Below are positions 24,282-32,202 of a stretch of 34,738 nucleotides of DNA, one piece after another (within the stretch, counting starts at the first letter, position 1; each line of letters starts with the position of its first letter). Under the pieces are notes generated by a model. That model made no database searches and was not told the origin of the DNA. It saw only the letters and a list, made by a program, of their open reading frames with translations. The position numbers were made by a program, and so were the translations under genes. The DNA is from Ahrensia sp. (GTDB taxonomy: Bacteria > Pseudomonadota > Alphaproteobacteria > Rhizobiales > Rhizobiaceae). The stretch spans positions 1-34,738 of the forward strand of contig NZXU01000038.1 in assembly GCA_002698425.1 (NCBI GenBank). The letters run 5' to 3'.

Positions 24282-25540
24282 CGGCCGGCGTCCGAGCCGG
24301 TGATGACGGGATCGCCCTCTGCGAGCTCGCCTTCCAGAACCTGCGTGCGCGAGCCGTCGCTGTCGCCGGTGCGGATCTTCACCTCCGACGGCGCATTGTC
24401 CTTCAGCACCCAGATCGAGCGCAACCCCTCCGCGTCGGCTGCGCCGGTCGCCCCGCTTCTCCCGGAACTCGGCCGCCGCGGCATCAGCATGCCGAGCAGT
24501 CCCGAGGAGTTTTGCTCCTCGTCGGCTGTCGTCGTCGCCGGCGGCGCATAGCGCAAGGCCGCATTCGGCACGGTCAGGACGCCGTTCAGCTCCTTGACCG
24601 TGATCTCCGCCGAGGCGGTCATGCCGGGCCGCAGCAGCAGCCGGTCGTTGTTGACCTCGAGAATGCCCTTGTAGGTGACGACGCCGTCGACCGTTTCCGG
24701 CGCGAAACGCAACTGCGTGATCGTCGCCTCGAACTCGAGGTTCTGATAGGCCTCGACGGTGAAGTCCGCGCTGTTTCCCACCTTCACCTGGCCGATATCC
24801 GCCTCGTCGATATCGACGGTCAGATTCATGTGCTTGAGATCCTCGGCCAGCGTGAACAGCACCGGGGCCGACAGCGAGGCGGCGACGATCTGCCCCGCCT
24901 CGACCGCCCGGTCGAGCACGATGCCGTTGATCGGCGAGGTGATGTCGGCCTTCGCTAGGTCGGCCTTGTTCTGCTTCAGGTCAGCTTCCGCCAGTTTCAC
25001 ATTGGCCTTCGCCGTGTCGAGCGCGGCGACGGCGCGCTGCCAGGCGGCCTTGGCCTGCAGCAGCGTCTCCTCGGTGGAAATGCCGCGCTCGGCCAGGTTC
25101 TGCGCCCGGTCATAGACGGCCTGCTGCTCCTCCAGCGTGACTTCGGCCTGCACCAGGTTGGCCCGGGCGGCGGTCAGCGAGGCTTCCGAATGCTCCACAT
25201 TGGCGGCGAGCTTGTCGGTGTCGAGCCGCGCCAGCACGTCGCCCTCGGCGACCTCGTCATTGTAGTCGGCCAAAACTTCGCGCACCGTGCCGGACAGTTC
25301 CGAGGAAATGTCCACCGTGTTGAGCGGCTCGACCGTCCCCGTCGCCGCGACAGTGACGACGATGTCGCCCTTCGTTGCCGCGGTGGTCGTGTAGCGCACC
25401 GGGCCGCTGTCGCTGGCAGACCCCTGCCAGTACCAGTATCCGGCGCCCGCGGCGGCGACCGCGAGGACCACGACCCATGTCAGCGGAAATCTGCGGCCCC
25501 GCTTGGCGGCGATCGCTTCGATATCTGTCTTGTCGGGCAT
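24278..25540 (-). CDS. macA: MacA-like periplasmic adaptor (membrane fusion protein)
   Basis: A 420-residue HlyD/MacA-type adaptor. One N-terminal membrane anchor (about residues 20-38) leads into the lipoyl/barrel part (TVEPLNTVDISSELSGTVRE), a long alpha-helical hairpin (about 105-195, e.g. EASLTAARANLVQAEVTLEE), and the second lipoyl half (ADITSPINGIVLDRAVEAGQ). The C-terminal membrane-proximal domain includes GLRSIWVLKDN and a Ser/Gly/Pro linker. It bridges the inner-membrane MacB to an outer-membrane channel. The ATG at 25540 lies about 140 bp from the EmrB stop and so probably has its own promoter. Confidence 0.93.
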   Translation of the reverse strand: MPDKTDIEAIAAKRGRRFPLTWVVVLAVAAAGAGYWYWQGSASDSGPVRYTTTAATKGDIVVTVAATGTVEPLNTVDISSELSGTVREVLADYNDEVAEGDVLARLDTDKLAANVEHSEASLTAARANLVQAEVTLEEQQAVYDRAQNLAERGISTEETLLQAKAAWQRAVAALDTAKANVKLAEADLKQNKADLAKADITSPINGIVLDRAVEAGQIVAASLSAPVLFTLAEDLKHMNLTVDIDEADIGQVKVGNSADFTVEAYQNLEFEATITQLRFAPETVDGVVTYKGILEVNNDRLLLRPGMTASAEITVKELNGVLTVPNAALRYAPPATTTADEEQNSSGLLGMLMPRRPSSGRSGATGAADAEGLRSIWVLKDNAPSEVKIRTGDSDGSRTQVLEGELAEGDPVITGSDAGR

Positions 25541-25603
25541 GCGGTCCTGTCCTGCGCTTGGGCATTGGTCGCGGCAAATCTGGCCGCTTTTCGACCGTTA
25601 CAC

Positions 25604-25619
25604 GTTGATACCGGTCAAC
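25604..25619 (-). promoter_or_regulatory. Possible operator upstream of macA
   Basis: GTTGA-N6-TCAAC forms a short interrupted palindrome about 65 bp before the macA start, within the 140-bp gap after emrB. It may be an operator for the macA promoter. The evidence is the symmetry and position only. Confidence 0.25.
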
Positions 25620-25680
25620 CCCTACGACGCCATTCGCGGCCCGTTTTCAAGTTAAGGATTTGTCATGAACGCGTCAGGCC

Positions 25681-27219
25681 TCACTCGGCATGCGCCGCAG
25701 CGTGCGCTCCGGCGGGCGCGGTCTCCGGCTTGCGCAGGAACAGCACCAGCGGGATCGCCGCCAGCGTGATGAGCATCATCAGGTAGAAATCGTCCACATA
25801 GGCGATCATCAGCGCCTGCTGGTTCACCAGCCCGTCAAGGATGGAAAGCGTCGTCGGGTCGCCCGCGCGCGCCGCCGGCAGCGCGGCGCTCAGCGCCGGA
25901 TTGAACGGTGAGATCGCCGTCGACAGTTCCGCGTGGTTGACCTGCAGATTGTGCGACAGCGCCACCGTGACGATGGAGATCCCGATCGACGAGCCGATAT
26001 TGCGGACCAGGCTGAACAGGCTCGCCGCGTCGGTGCGGTGATGCGGCGGCAGCGTCGCGAAGGCCACCGTCGACAGCGGCACGAAGACGAGGCCGAGCCC
26101 CAGCCCCTGGATCACGCCCGACCATATGATCAGGTGGTCGTCCATCTGCGGCGTGAAGCCGGTCATCATGTGCAGCGACCAGACGGTCAGCAGCAGCCCG
26201 GTGACGACCAACACCCGCGCGTCGACCACACGCACCAGCCGGCCGACGATCAGCATCGAGATCATCGTGCCCGCGCCGCGCGGCGCCATGACGAGGCCGG
26301 TCAGGATGGTCGAATGGTCGAACAGGTTCGCCAGCATCGGCGGCAGCAGCGCCATGCTGGCGAGCAGGATCACCCCGACCACGAAGATGAAGACCAGCCC
26401 GGTCACGAAATTGCGGTCGCGGAAGATCGACGGATCGATGAACGTGTCCCGGTTGGTCATCAGGTGGATCGCGAAGACCCAGAACCCTGTCAGCGTCAGG
26501 CCGAGCTCGATCCAGATCTCGGGAGAGGAGAACCAGTCGACCTCGCCGCCGCGGTCGAGCATCAGTTGCAGCGCGCCGACGCCGAGCGACAGCATGGCGA
26601 AGCCGAAGAAGTCGAAGCCGCGCGGCCGGCGCGGCACTTTCGGCAGATAGGCCGCCGAGCCGAGAAAGGCGAGGATGCCGACCGGCAGGTTGATGAAGAA
26701 CACCCAGCGCCAGTTCAGAACCTCGGTCAGCCAGCCGCCCAGCGTCGGGCCGATGATCGGGCCGACCATGATGCCGGCGCCCCACATCGCCATCGCCTGG
26801 CCGTGGCGTTCCTTCGGGTTGATGTTGAGCAGGAAGGTCTGCGACATCGGCACGATCGCCGCGCCGAACAGGCCCTGCAGCAACCGGAACACCACCATGA
26901 CTTCCAGGTTCCAGGAGAGCCCGCAGGCCATCGAGGTCACGGTGAAGCCGACGATCGTCGTCAGGAACAATTCGCGCGGGCCGAGCCTGTCCGACAGCCA
27001 GCCGGTTACCGGCGTCATGATCGCGGCGGCGACGATATAGGAGGTCAGCACCCAGGTGATGGTGTCGCGCGACGCGCCGAGATCGCCCGTCATCGACGGC
27101 AGCGCCACATTGGCGATCGTCGTGTCGAGCACCTGCATGATCGTCGCCAGCATGATGGCGACGGTGATCAGCCCGCGATGCGGGACGTCTTCATGCGTTG
27201 TGGATGCCGCCTGGCTCAT
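25681..27219 (-). CDS. emrB: EmrB-type multidrug efflux MFS transporter (DHA2 family)
   Basis: A 512-residue inner-membrane drug:H+ antiporter of the 14-helix DHA2 family. The first helix carries MLATIMQVLDTTIANVALPS, the loop 2-3 motif A is GWLSDRLGPRELF, and motif C-like GIMVGPIIGPTLGGWLTE lies near residue 150. It expels hydrophobic drugs or uncouplers in cooperation with the EmrA adaptor. The ATG at 27219 lies 114 bp after the emrA stop; that gap has a small hairpin around GGGGCGCGATGCCCC (27310-27324). The gene belongs to the marR-emrA-emrB unit. Substrates cannot be predicted. Confidence 0.95.
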   Translation of the reverse strand: MSQAASTTHEDVPHRGLITVAIMLATIMQVLDTTIANVALPSMTGDLGASRDTITWVLTSYIVAAAIMTPVTGWLSDRLGPRELFLTTIVGFTVTSMACGLSWNLEVMVVFRLLQGLFGAAIVPMSQTFLLNINPKERHGQAMAMWGAGIMVGPIIGPTLGGWLTEVLNWRWVFFINLPVGILAFLGSAAYLPKVPRRPRGFDFFGFAMLSLGVGALQLMLDRGGEVDWFSSPEIWIELGLTLTGFWVFAIHLMTNRDTFIDPSIFRDRNFVTGLVFIFVVGVILLASMALLPPMLANLFDHSTILTGLVMAPRGAGTMISMLIVGRLVRVVDARVLVVTGLLLTVWSLHMMTGFTPQMDDHLIIWSGVIQGLGLGLVFVPLSTVAFATLPPHHRTDAASLFSLVRNIGSSIGISIVTVALSHNLQVNHAELSTAISPFNPALSAALPAARAGDPTTLSILDGLVNQQALMIAYVDDFYLMMLITLAAIPLVLFLRKPETAPAGAHAAAHAE

Positions 27220-27333
27220 CGTCTTTCCGTCGGGTTCCGGTCCGCCCGCGTCCTGTGAGGGAGGTCAGAGGGGGGCTCTGGGCGAGCGGACCGGAGGGCT
27301 GGCCGCAGGGGCGCGATGCCCCGGCGGAATCTG

Positions 27334-28464
27334 TCATTCGGCGGCTTTCGCCGTCGTGGTGCCGAAGAAGTCCGGCAGGCCGCGGCTGACGCCGGTATCG
27401 ACCTCGACCGTCGCGCTCATGCCGGTGCGAAGCGCCATCCCGGTGCCTTCCACCGACAGGCGCACCGGGATGCGCTGCGAAACCTTGACCCAGTTGCCCG
27501 TCGCGTTCTGCGCCGGGATCAGCGTGAATTCCGAGCCGGTGCCCGCGCCGATGCTCTGGATCGTCGCCTTGACCGGCTGGTCCGGATAGGTGTCGAACGT
27601 CACCTCGGCCTCCTGGCCCGGCCGCATATGGGTCAGCTGCGTTTCCTTGAAATTAGCCTCCACCCAACTGTCCTGGTTCTCGACCAGCGCAAACAGCGCC
27701 GTGCCGGCGGACACCAGCTGGCCGGCCTGGAAGGAGGACGCCTGTGCGAGAACGCCGTCGGCGGGGGCCGTGACGGTGGTCTGCTTCAGCGAATAGTGCG
27801 CCCGGTCGCGCGCCGCCAGCGCCGCCTTGACGGTCGGGTGGTCGTCCGTCGCGATATCGGGATTGCCGCCGAGCGCCGCGAGCGCGCCGGTCACCGCCTC
27901 GTTGGCCGAGGCGAGCGCGTCCGTGGCGGCCGTCAGGTTGCGCTTCGTCTCGTCGAGCGTTGCCCTGCTGGTGATGCCTTTCGAGGACAACGTGTTCTGG
28001 CGGTCCAGTTCGCTGCGGTAATAGTCGACGTCGTTCTGCGCCGCCTTCTGCTTGGCGATCGCCTGGCTGTAGGTGGCGCGCAACTGCCCGATGCCGAGCC
28101 GCGCCGCGGAAAGCGAAGCCTCGGCCTGCTCCAGCGCGATGCGGTAGGGCTCCGGGTCGATGACGAACAGCACGTCGCCTTTCTTCACAACGCCATTGTC
28201 GGCGACATGGGATTCGACGACGCGGCCGGAAGCTTCCGCCGAGATCGTCACCTTCGGCTGCTGCAGATAGGCGTTTTCGGTTTCCTGGTAGCGCCCGCCG
28301 GTGATCCAGACATAGCCGCCGATGACGATCATCGCCGCCGGCAGCGCGACCATCAGCGCTGTGCGGCCGGGCTTGCGATTCTTCTTCCTGTCGGCGTCCT
28401 GTTTGTCCCAGACATCGCCGGCCGTCTCGGCCGTCTTTTCCTCTGTCCTGGTGATCGCGTTCAT
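27334..28464 (-). CDS. emrA: EmrA-type multidrug efflux adaptor
   Basis: A 376-residue HlyD/EmrA membrane-fusion protein. A cytosolic stretch of about 35 residues, one membrane helix (RTALMVALPAAMIVIGGYVW, about 34-53), a lipoyl half (KVTISAEASGRVVESHVADN), a helical hairpin (about 110-205) and the second lipoyl half (TVTAPADGVLAQASSFQAGQ) are in normal order. The ATG at 28464 overlaps the stop of the MarR gene (ATGA), and AGGAACGGCAGG lies before it. It links EmrB to an outer-membrane channel such as TolC, which is not encoded here. Expression is probably controlled by the MarR protein. Confidence 0.94.
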   Translation of the reverse strand: MNAITRTEEKTAETAGDVWDKQDADRKKNRKPGRTALMVALPAAMIVIGGYVWITGGRYQETENAYLQQPKVTISAEASGRVVESHVADNGVVKKGDVLFVIDPEPYRIALEQAEASLSAARLGIGQLRATYSQAIAKQKAAQNDVDYYRSELDRQNTLSSKGITSRATLDETKRNLTAATDALASANEAVTGALAALGGNPDIATDDHPTVKAALAARDRAHYSLKQTTVTAPADGVLAQASSFQAGQLVSAGTALFALVENQDSWVEANFKETQLTHMRPGQEAEVTFDTYPDQPVKATIQSIGAGTGSEFTLIPAQNATGNWVKVSQRIPVRLSVEGTGMALRTGMSATVEVDTGVSRGLPDFFGTTTAKAAE

Positions 28465-28937
28465 CCTGCCGTTCCTGTCCCTTTTTGCGTCCCGCCGCAG
28501 GCGCTCTCGCCATCCGACAGATTGTCGCAAACCGTTCTCAATGCATGAAAAAGCGTTTCGCGCTCCTCGGCCGAAAGGCCGGCCAGCGCGGTGTCGTAGA
28601 GGTCGGAGGCGAGGCTCCTGACCTTTTCGAAGGCGTCGCGCGCCTTTTCCGTCGCGAAGACCATCCGCACCCGCCGGTCATTGGCGTCCTGGCGGCGTTC
28701 CACCCAGCCGCCTTCCACCATCCGGTCGATCAGCCGCGAAACGCTGATCGGCTCGATCTCCAGCAGCTCGGCAAGCCGCGCCTGCGCCGCGCCGTCCTCC
28801 TTGACGAGGATGACGAGCAGCCGCCACTGCGCCGAGGACAGGCCGTATTCGGATCCGCGGAGTTCGAAATGCTTGCGCAAGAGCCGTTGCGCGTCATGCA
28901 GCAGGAAACCGAGACTGTTGCGGGGGTCGTATTTCAT
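28461..28937 (-). CDS. MarR-family transcriptional regulator of the emrAB operon
   Basis: A 158-residue MarR protein. Dimerisation helix 1 is LGFLLHDAQRLLRKHFELRG, the winged helix is SSAQWRLLVILV, LAELLEIEPISVSRLIDRM (recognition helix, about residues 56-74), and the wing is WVERRQDANDRRVRMV. MarR proteins usually repress their own operon and release DNA on binding phenolic drugs. It is the first gene of marR-emrA-emrB and overlaps emrA by four bases. The start ATG at 28937 has no ribosome-binding site, and a promoter-like pair lies directly before it, so the message may be leaderless. A palindrome covers the start. Confidence 0.93.
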   Translation of the reverse strand: MKYDPRNSLGFLLHDAQRLLRKHFELRGSEYGLSSAQWRLLVILVKEDGAAQARLAELLEIEPISVSRLIDRMVEGGWVERRQDANDRRVRMVFATEKARDAFEKVRSLASDLYDTALAGLSAEERETLFHALRTVCDNLSDGESACGGTQKGTGTAG

Positions 28938-28972
28938 GAGCGCGATATATTATAAGCATGCTCATGTTTCAA
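28935..28972 (-). promoter_or_regulatory. Promoter and palindromic operator at the marR start
   Basis: On the minus strand TTGAAA (28972-28967), a 17-base spacer and TATATC (28949-28944) end six bases before the ATG. An alternative -10, TATAAT, overlaps at 28954-28949. A perfect inverted repeat CATGAGC-N18-GCTCATG (28935-28966) covers the -10 and start codon, a good position for MarR autorepression. Binding is inferred. Confidence 0.55.
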
Positions 28973-29100
28973 GCGGCGCGTTTCCGCGATCCGCGGATGG
29001 TTGCCGGTTCGTTAGGAAAAAGCGGAGCGTTTTCCGGCCCCGCGACACCGTCGCGCAACAGGTGTGACAAGATGCACAGTGAAACTCTGTCCAGCGGGTA

Positions 29101-29130
29101 AATTCCTGATCAGCCACCAATCAAGGAATT
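29101..29130 (+). promoter_or_regulatory. Leader hairpin that covers the ribosome-binding site of the next small gene
   Basis: AATTCCT (29101-29107) pairs perfectly with AGGAATT (29124-29130), extended by GAT/ATC across one bulged base. The paired AGGA is the Shine-Dalgarno sequence of the small gene starting at 29136. Such a fold would block translation until melted, as in RNA thermometers or other riboregulators. Folding was judged by eye. Confidence 0.5.
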
Positions 29131-29135
29131 GCGCC

Positions 29136-29315
29136 ATGTCCCGCTTCAACAATCATCGCAGCCACGAAAACCATCTCTTCGTCGTCACCAGCCTCGTTCC
29201 CGCCGCCCTGTTCCTGGTCACGCTGATCGCGGCCGTTCACGTCAGCCGGGCCGAAAGCCTGCAGACGGAAGCGGGTATTCCCGGTCATTCGATCTCGATC
29301 AACGCCACGGCCTGA
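29136..29315 (+). CDS. Small exported or membrane protein, uncharacterised
   Basis: A 59-residue protein. A His/Asn-rich N-terminus (MSRFNNHRSHENH) is followed by one hydrophobic stretch (LFVVTSLVPAALFLVTLIAA, about residues 14-33) and a possible cleavage region VSRAES, then a short polar tail LQTEAGIPGHSISINATA. It may be a secreted peptide of about 22 residues or a single-pass membrane protein. I do not recognise a family. AAGGAA eight bases before ATG 29136 is a good ribosome-binding site, but it lies within a hairpin. An upstream in-frame start at 29064 would precede that hairpin and is less likely. The stop is within a hairpin shared with the convergent HD gene. Confidence 0.6.
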   Translation: MSRFNNHRSHENHLFVVTSLVPAALFLVTLIAAVHVSRAESLQTEAGIPGHSISINATA

Positions 29316-29328
29316 GCCGGTTCAGGCC
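29309..29328. terminator. Shared hairpin covering both convergent stop codons
   Basis: GGCCTGA-N6-TCAGGCC is a perfect 7-bp stem. The TGA of the small exported protein lies in the left arm and the complement of the HD-gene TGA lies in the right arm. No T-run follows. It may act as a compact bidirectional end signal. Confidence 0.45.
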
Positions 29329-30191
29329 GGCGCGCTTTGCGCCAGGCCGGGAAACGGCCCGATATCGCTGGTGCGATGCTTGGCCTGGTAAACATGGTTG
29401 TAGAGATGCGCCACCCACTGTTTGCCTTCGACGGTCAGTTCCAGGTAGCGTAGCGCCGAGCCGATGCAGGGATTGACCTGCGACCAGAAGAAATCCGGAT
29501 ATTTGTCCAAGAGGTCGATCGGCGAACTGTAGCCCAGCTTCTCCGAAGTGCCGATCTCGGCGAATTCGTGAAACAGCGCATTGATTTTCCGGTAGTAGAA
29601 CGGATCGCCGAGCTGGCCGATGAGGTCGGCGGCGCGAACCAGCGCCCGCTCGCTGTCCCTCTCCGCATAGTCCTCGCCCTCCGGTATCGGAAACCTTGTA
29701 TAGTCGATCGCGGCCACCAGCCGCTCTTCATCGACGAATTTCGATCCCCCGAAGCGCTCGCGCGCATAAACCATGCCGCGCTCGACGTGATAGGGCGCGA
29801 GGAAGGCGTCGGAAATGCCGCGCGGCGGCGTGATCGTCTCGTTGTTGAGGCCGATGACGAATTCGCCGTCCCTGTCGCCCCGGCAGATACCCCGCACATA
29901 GCCGATATCGTGGACCAGCAGCGCCAGCGTGTAATGCAGCCAGTCCTCGGGCTGCACCGCCTCGGAGATCAGTCGTCCGCGCAGGATCTGCTGGCCGACC
30001 AGCGTCACCATCATCGTGTGTTCTGCATTGTGGTAGAGCGCGTCGGTGTTGCCGAGCCGTTCGAGCACCAGCCGCGCCGCGCCGCCGATATAGGCCGCAT
30101 ATTCCGGGTTCCGTCCGGAGAAATGCTGCTGATACAGGTTCTCCAGATGCTCGCCGAACGCATTGGCGACCACGTAGCTGGGATTGAACAT
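29322..30191 (-). CDS. HD-domain metal-dependent phosphohydrolase
   Basis: A 289-residue cytosolic protein with an HD fold. Metal-binding residues H54 and H58 are in YHNAEHT, the defining H94-D95 in LALLVHDIGYVRG, and later acidic residues in VAAIDYTRFPIP and RAADLIGQLGD complete the site. HD enzymes hydrolyse phosphoesters, often of nucleotides or cyclic dinucleotides; the HD-GYP motif is absent, so cyclic-di-GMP is not indicated. The ATG at 30191 begins MFNPSYVVANAFGEHLEN. It ends six bases from the convergent small gene. The 187-bp gap upstream separates it from a divergent secreted-protein gene. Substrate unknown. Confidence 0.85.
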   Translation of the reverse strand: MFNPSYVVANAFGEHLENLYQQHFSGRNPEYAAYIGGAARLVLERLGNTDALYHNAEHTMMVTLVGQQILRGRLISEAVQPEDWLHYTLALLVHDIGYVRGICRGDRDGEFVIGLNNETITPPRGISDAFLAPYHVERGMVYARERFGGSKFVDEERLVAAIDYTRFPIPEGEDYAERDSERALVRAADLIGQLGDPFYYRKINALFHEFAEIGTSEKLGYSSPIDLLDKYPDFFWSQVNPCIGSALRYLELTVEGKQWVAHLYNHVYQAKHRTSDIGPFPGLAQSAPA

Positions 30192-30335
30192 GCCGACACC
30201 CCCACAGCCGATCCCTTTGAGACTCGAACCCTAGAAGGCTCCCGCAAAAAGACAACGCTGTTTTACCGCTTCGTGCGCGCCCGGACACGGACCTGTGCGC
30301 GATCGCACATCGCCCCTTGCCCGGTCCCGTTATGG

Positions 30336-30351
30336 TTAACCCACAGTAAAC
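30336..30351 (+). promoter_or_regulatory. Imperfect CtrA-like box upstream of the small secreted protein
   Basis: TTAACCCACAGTAAAC fits TTAA-N7-TTAAC with one mismatch (TAAAC). It lies 28 bp before the start of the 87-residue secreted protein gene. The gap also contains ordinary sequence with no other clear signal. Confidence 0.35.
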
Positions 30352-30378
30352 GAGACCTCCACGGATAGGGACGAGACC

Positions 30379-30642
30379 ATGACCGCACCACTCAAGATTG
30401 CTGAAATCGCAACCGTTTCACTGATCGCGCTCGGCGCATTGTCCATCGCGACGCCGACTTTCGCCAAGGATGCCGAGAAACAGGAATACAAGCTGGAAAC
30501 CCGCACCACCGGCCCCGTCGGCTTCTTCGGCCGCACCTGCATTGCCGCCGGCCAGGACACGCAGGCCGGATGCCGGATCGTCCCGGGCGGCGAGGCCACG
30601 CAGTATCCCTCCGCACCGGCCAATTTCCAGTTCGGCTTCTGA
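30379..30642 (+). CDS. Small secreted protein of unknown function
   Basis: An 87-residue protein. A signal peptide of about 29 residues (VSLIALGALSIATPTFA then KDAEKQ) leaves a mature chain of about 58 residues containing LETRTTGPVGFFGRTCIAAG and AGCRIVPGG. The two Cys are about 14 residues apart and could form a disulfide in the periplasm. I do not recognise a family. The ATG has GGGACGAG upstream; a strong terminator follows, so it is a single-gene unit. The CtrA-like box in front is the only regulatory hint. Confidence 0.75.
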   Translation: MTAPLKIAEIATVSLIALGALSIATPTFAKDAEKQEYKLETRTTGPVGFFGRTCIAAGQDTQAGCRIVPGGEATQYPSAPANFQFGF

Positions 30643-30667
30643 TACGACCCCTCCAGTCGAAAAAAAC

Positions 30668-30698
30668 GCCGGCGCTTCTTCGGGACGCCGGCTTTTTT
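30668..30698 (+). terminator. Rho-independent terminator of the small secreted protein gene
   Basis: Perfect 7-bp stem GCCGGCG / CGCCGGC with an 11-base loop, followed by TTTTTT and preceded by a run of A. It may work in both directions. It lies 25 bp after the stop. Confidence 0.92.
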
Positions 30699-30789
30699 GT
30701 GCCGGCAGGCGCGTCGAATTTCCGTCTTGAAATCGGCCGCGCGATCCTGTCTCGATGGGATCGCTTGACGTAGAGGAATTGCGACGACC

Positions 30790-31383
30790 ATGACGAAACC
30801 CTTATCCGCCCGTGCACCGCTTCTTCGACCTGCCTGTCTCGCGCTGGCCGCTGCCATCTCGCTGGCATACCCGGCCGGCGCGCTGGCGCAGATGGGCCAG
30901 CACGGCATGGCGCATCACGGCGCTGACGGGACCGGCCATGACGAGGTCACCATGCCGGGCCTGCGCGGCCTCGACGCAACTCCGCGCGAAAGCGCCGAAC
31001 TGGCGGAAATGTTCCGCAATTTCCCGGCCATATCGCGCGAGGTCGAAAACCTTCCGAACGGCATCCGCACCGTCACCTTCTCCGAAGACGAGGAGCTGAT
31101 GGCGGTGATCGCCAGCCATGTCGTCGGCATGATCATGCGTGTCGAGGAAGGCCGCGACCCGCAGGTCTTCATCCAGAGCCCGACCCTCGACATCTTCTTC
31201 GAGCGAAGCGACCGGATCGAAACGCAGATCAACATGACCGACCGGGGCATCGAGGTCGTGCAGACCTCGGAGGATCCCGAAATCGTGGCGGCGCTGCACA
31301 AGCATGCCGGCGAAGTGTCGGCCATGGCCGACCGCGGCATGGAGGCCGTTCACGAGATGATGATGGAGCGCGCCGGCAACTGA
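30790..31383 (+). CDS. Periplasmic protein with His/Met-rich N-terminus, uncharacterised
   Basis: A 197-residue exported protein. The signal peptide is about 34 residues (LALAAAISLAYPAGALA then QMGQ). The mature N-terminus, MGQHGMAHHGADGTGHDEVT, is rich in His and Met, which suggests copper or other metal binding. The remaining part includes ELAEMFRNFPAISREVENLP, NGIRTVTFSEDEELMAVIAS and two HV/KH helical segments with alternating polar and hydrophobic residues, ending in AVHEMMMERAGN. I do not recognise a named family. A good site (GAGGAATTGCG) precedes ATG 30790. The gene is alone between a terminator and a convergent sulfotransferase-like gene. Confidence 0.75.
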   Translation: MTKPLSARAPLLRPACLALAAAISLAYPAGALAQMGQHGMAHHGADGTGHDEVTMPGLRGLDATPRESAELAEMFRNFPAISREVENLPNGIRTVTFSEDEELMAVIASHVVGMIMRVEEGRDPQVFIQSPTLDIFFERSDRIETQINMTDRGIEVVQTSEDPEIVAALHKHAGEVSAMADRGMEAVHEMMMERAGN

Positions 31384-31405
31384 CGGCGCGGTCGGCTTCA
31401 GGCGT

Positions 31406-32146
31406 TCAACCCGCCACCCCGATCCTGCGCGCCGCCATCGCCTCATAGGCGGGCAGGGCCTCGGCCTCGATCGCTTTCAGATGATCCGGCAGCTCGGCCG
31501 GCAGGGCCATGCTCTCCGGCGTCGAAAACCCGGTCGATTTCCAGATCGCGTCATACCAGTGCGCGCCCCAGACGCCGTCCTCCGGGCGCGGCCCCGCCTC
31601 CCAGGCGAGCATCGCCGGGTCGAATTCCATGCCGATCCCCGCGCACAGCGCCGACAGCATCCCTTCCGGGTCGGCAAGAATATCCTCCGACGCCACCACG
31701 ATGGACCGCCGCCCGGTCAGTTCCGTGACGTGCCGGTCGATCTCCAGCATGCGCCGATAGCCGATATCGGCCTCGCTCACGCTCTCCTTCTTCTTTGCAT
31801 AGCTCGCCAGCACCCGGCGCGGATGGCGGATCAGGAAGACATTCGTCGCCCGCGCCGTCCAGTCGAGCGGGAAACCGGGCAGCATGTGATGCGGCATGTG
31901 TTTCTGGTAGCAATAAGGCGTCGCAAACGGCCCGAGGCACTGTCGCGCCACCGCGTCCGGGTCGCATTCCATCGCGGCGAGCACATCGTCGCGCATTGGA
32001 TGGTCCGCTCCGGAGGCGGCCAGATAGGCGCCGTAGAACGGCTCGTCCATCGCGCTGGTGTCGGCCCGGTTGCCGAATGACCGCATCATCGCCGTCGACA
32101 GGTTCCGAGGCCCCGACCACATGGCGATGATTTTCGTGTCCGGCAT
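31406..32146 (-). CDS. Sulfotransferase-like P-loop protein
   Basis: A 246-residue protein with the sulfotransferase fold. The 5'-phosphosulfate loop is SGPRNLSTAMMRSFGNR (about residues 11-27), and the 3'-phosphate-binding region is FLIRHPRRVLASYAKKKESV (about 108-127). This fits the PAPS-dependent sulfotransferase superfamily; the acceptor is unknown, and some relatives may have other activities. The ATG at 32146 (MPDTKIIAMWS) fits the family start. It is divergent from an aminotransferase-like gene with only about 56 bp between the starts, a shared promoter region, so the two products may act in one pathway. Confidence 0.8.
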   Translation of the reverse strand: MPDTKIIAMWSGPRNLSTAMMRSFGNRADTSAMDEPFYGAYLAASGADHPMRDDVLAAMECDPDAVARQCLGPFATPYCYQKHMPHHMLPGFPLDWTARATNVFLIRHPRRVLASYAKKKESVSEADIGYRRMLEIDRHVTELTGRRSIVVASEDILADPEGMLSALCAGIGMEFDPAMLAWEAGPRPEDGVWGAHWYDAIWKSTGFSTPESMALPAELPDHLKAIEAEALPAYEAMAARRIGVAG

Positions 32147-32202
32147 GCGTCTCTCCTTCGCCGCCAGTTGACCTTGGCATGCGTCCTGTTTCAACTGCCC
32201 GC

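Noticed and set aside
30210..30232. T-arm-like sequence GGGTTCGAGTCTC on the minus strand
   Set aside because: No acceptor, D-arm or anticodon arm can be fitted around it, and there is no CCA end, so it is not a tRNA and only weakly suggests an attachment-site remnant.
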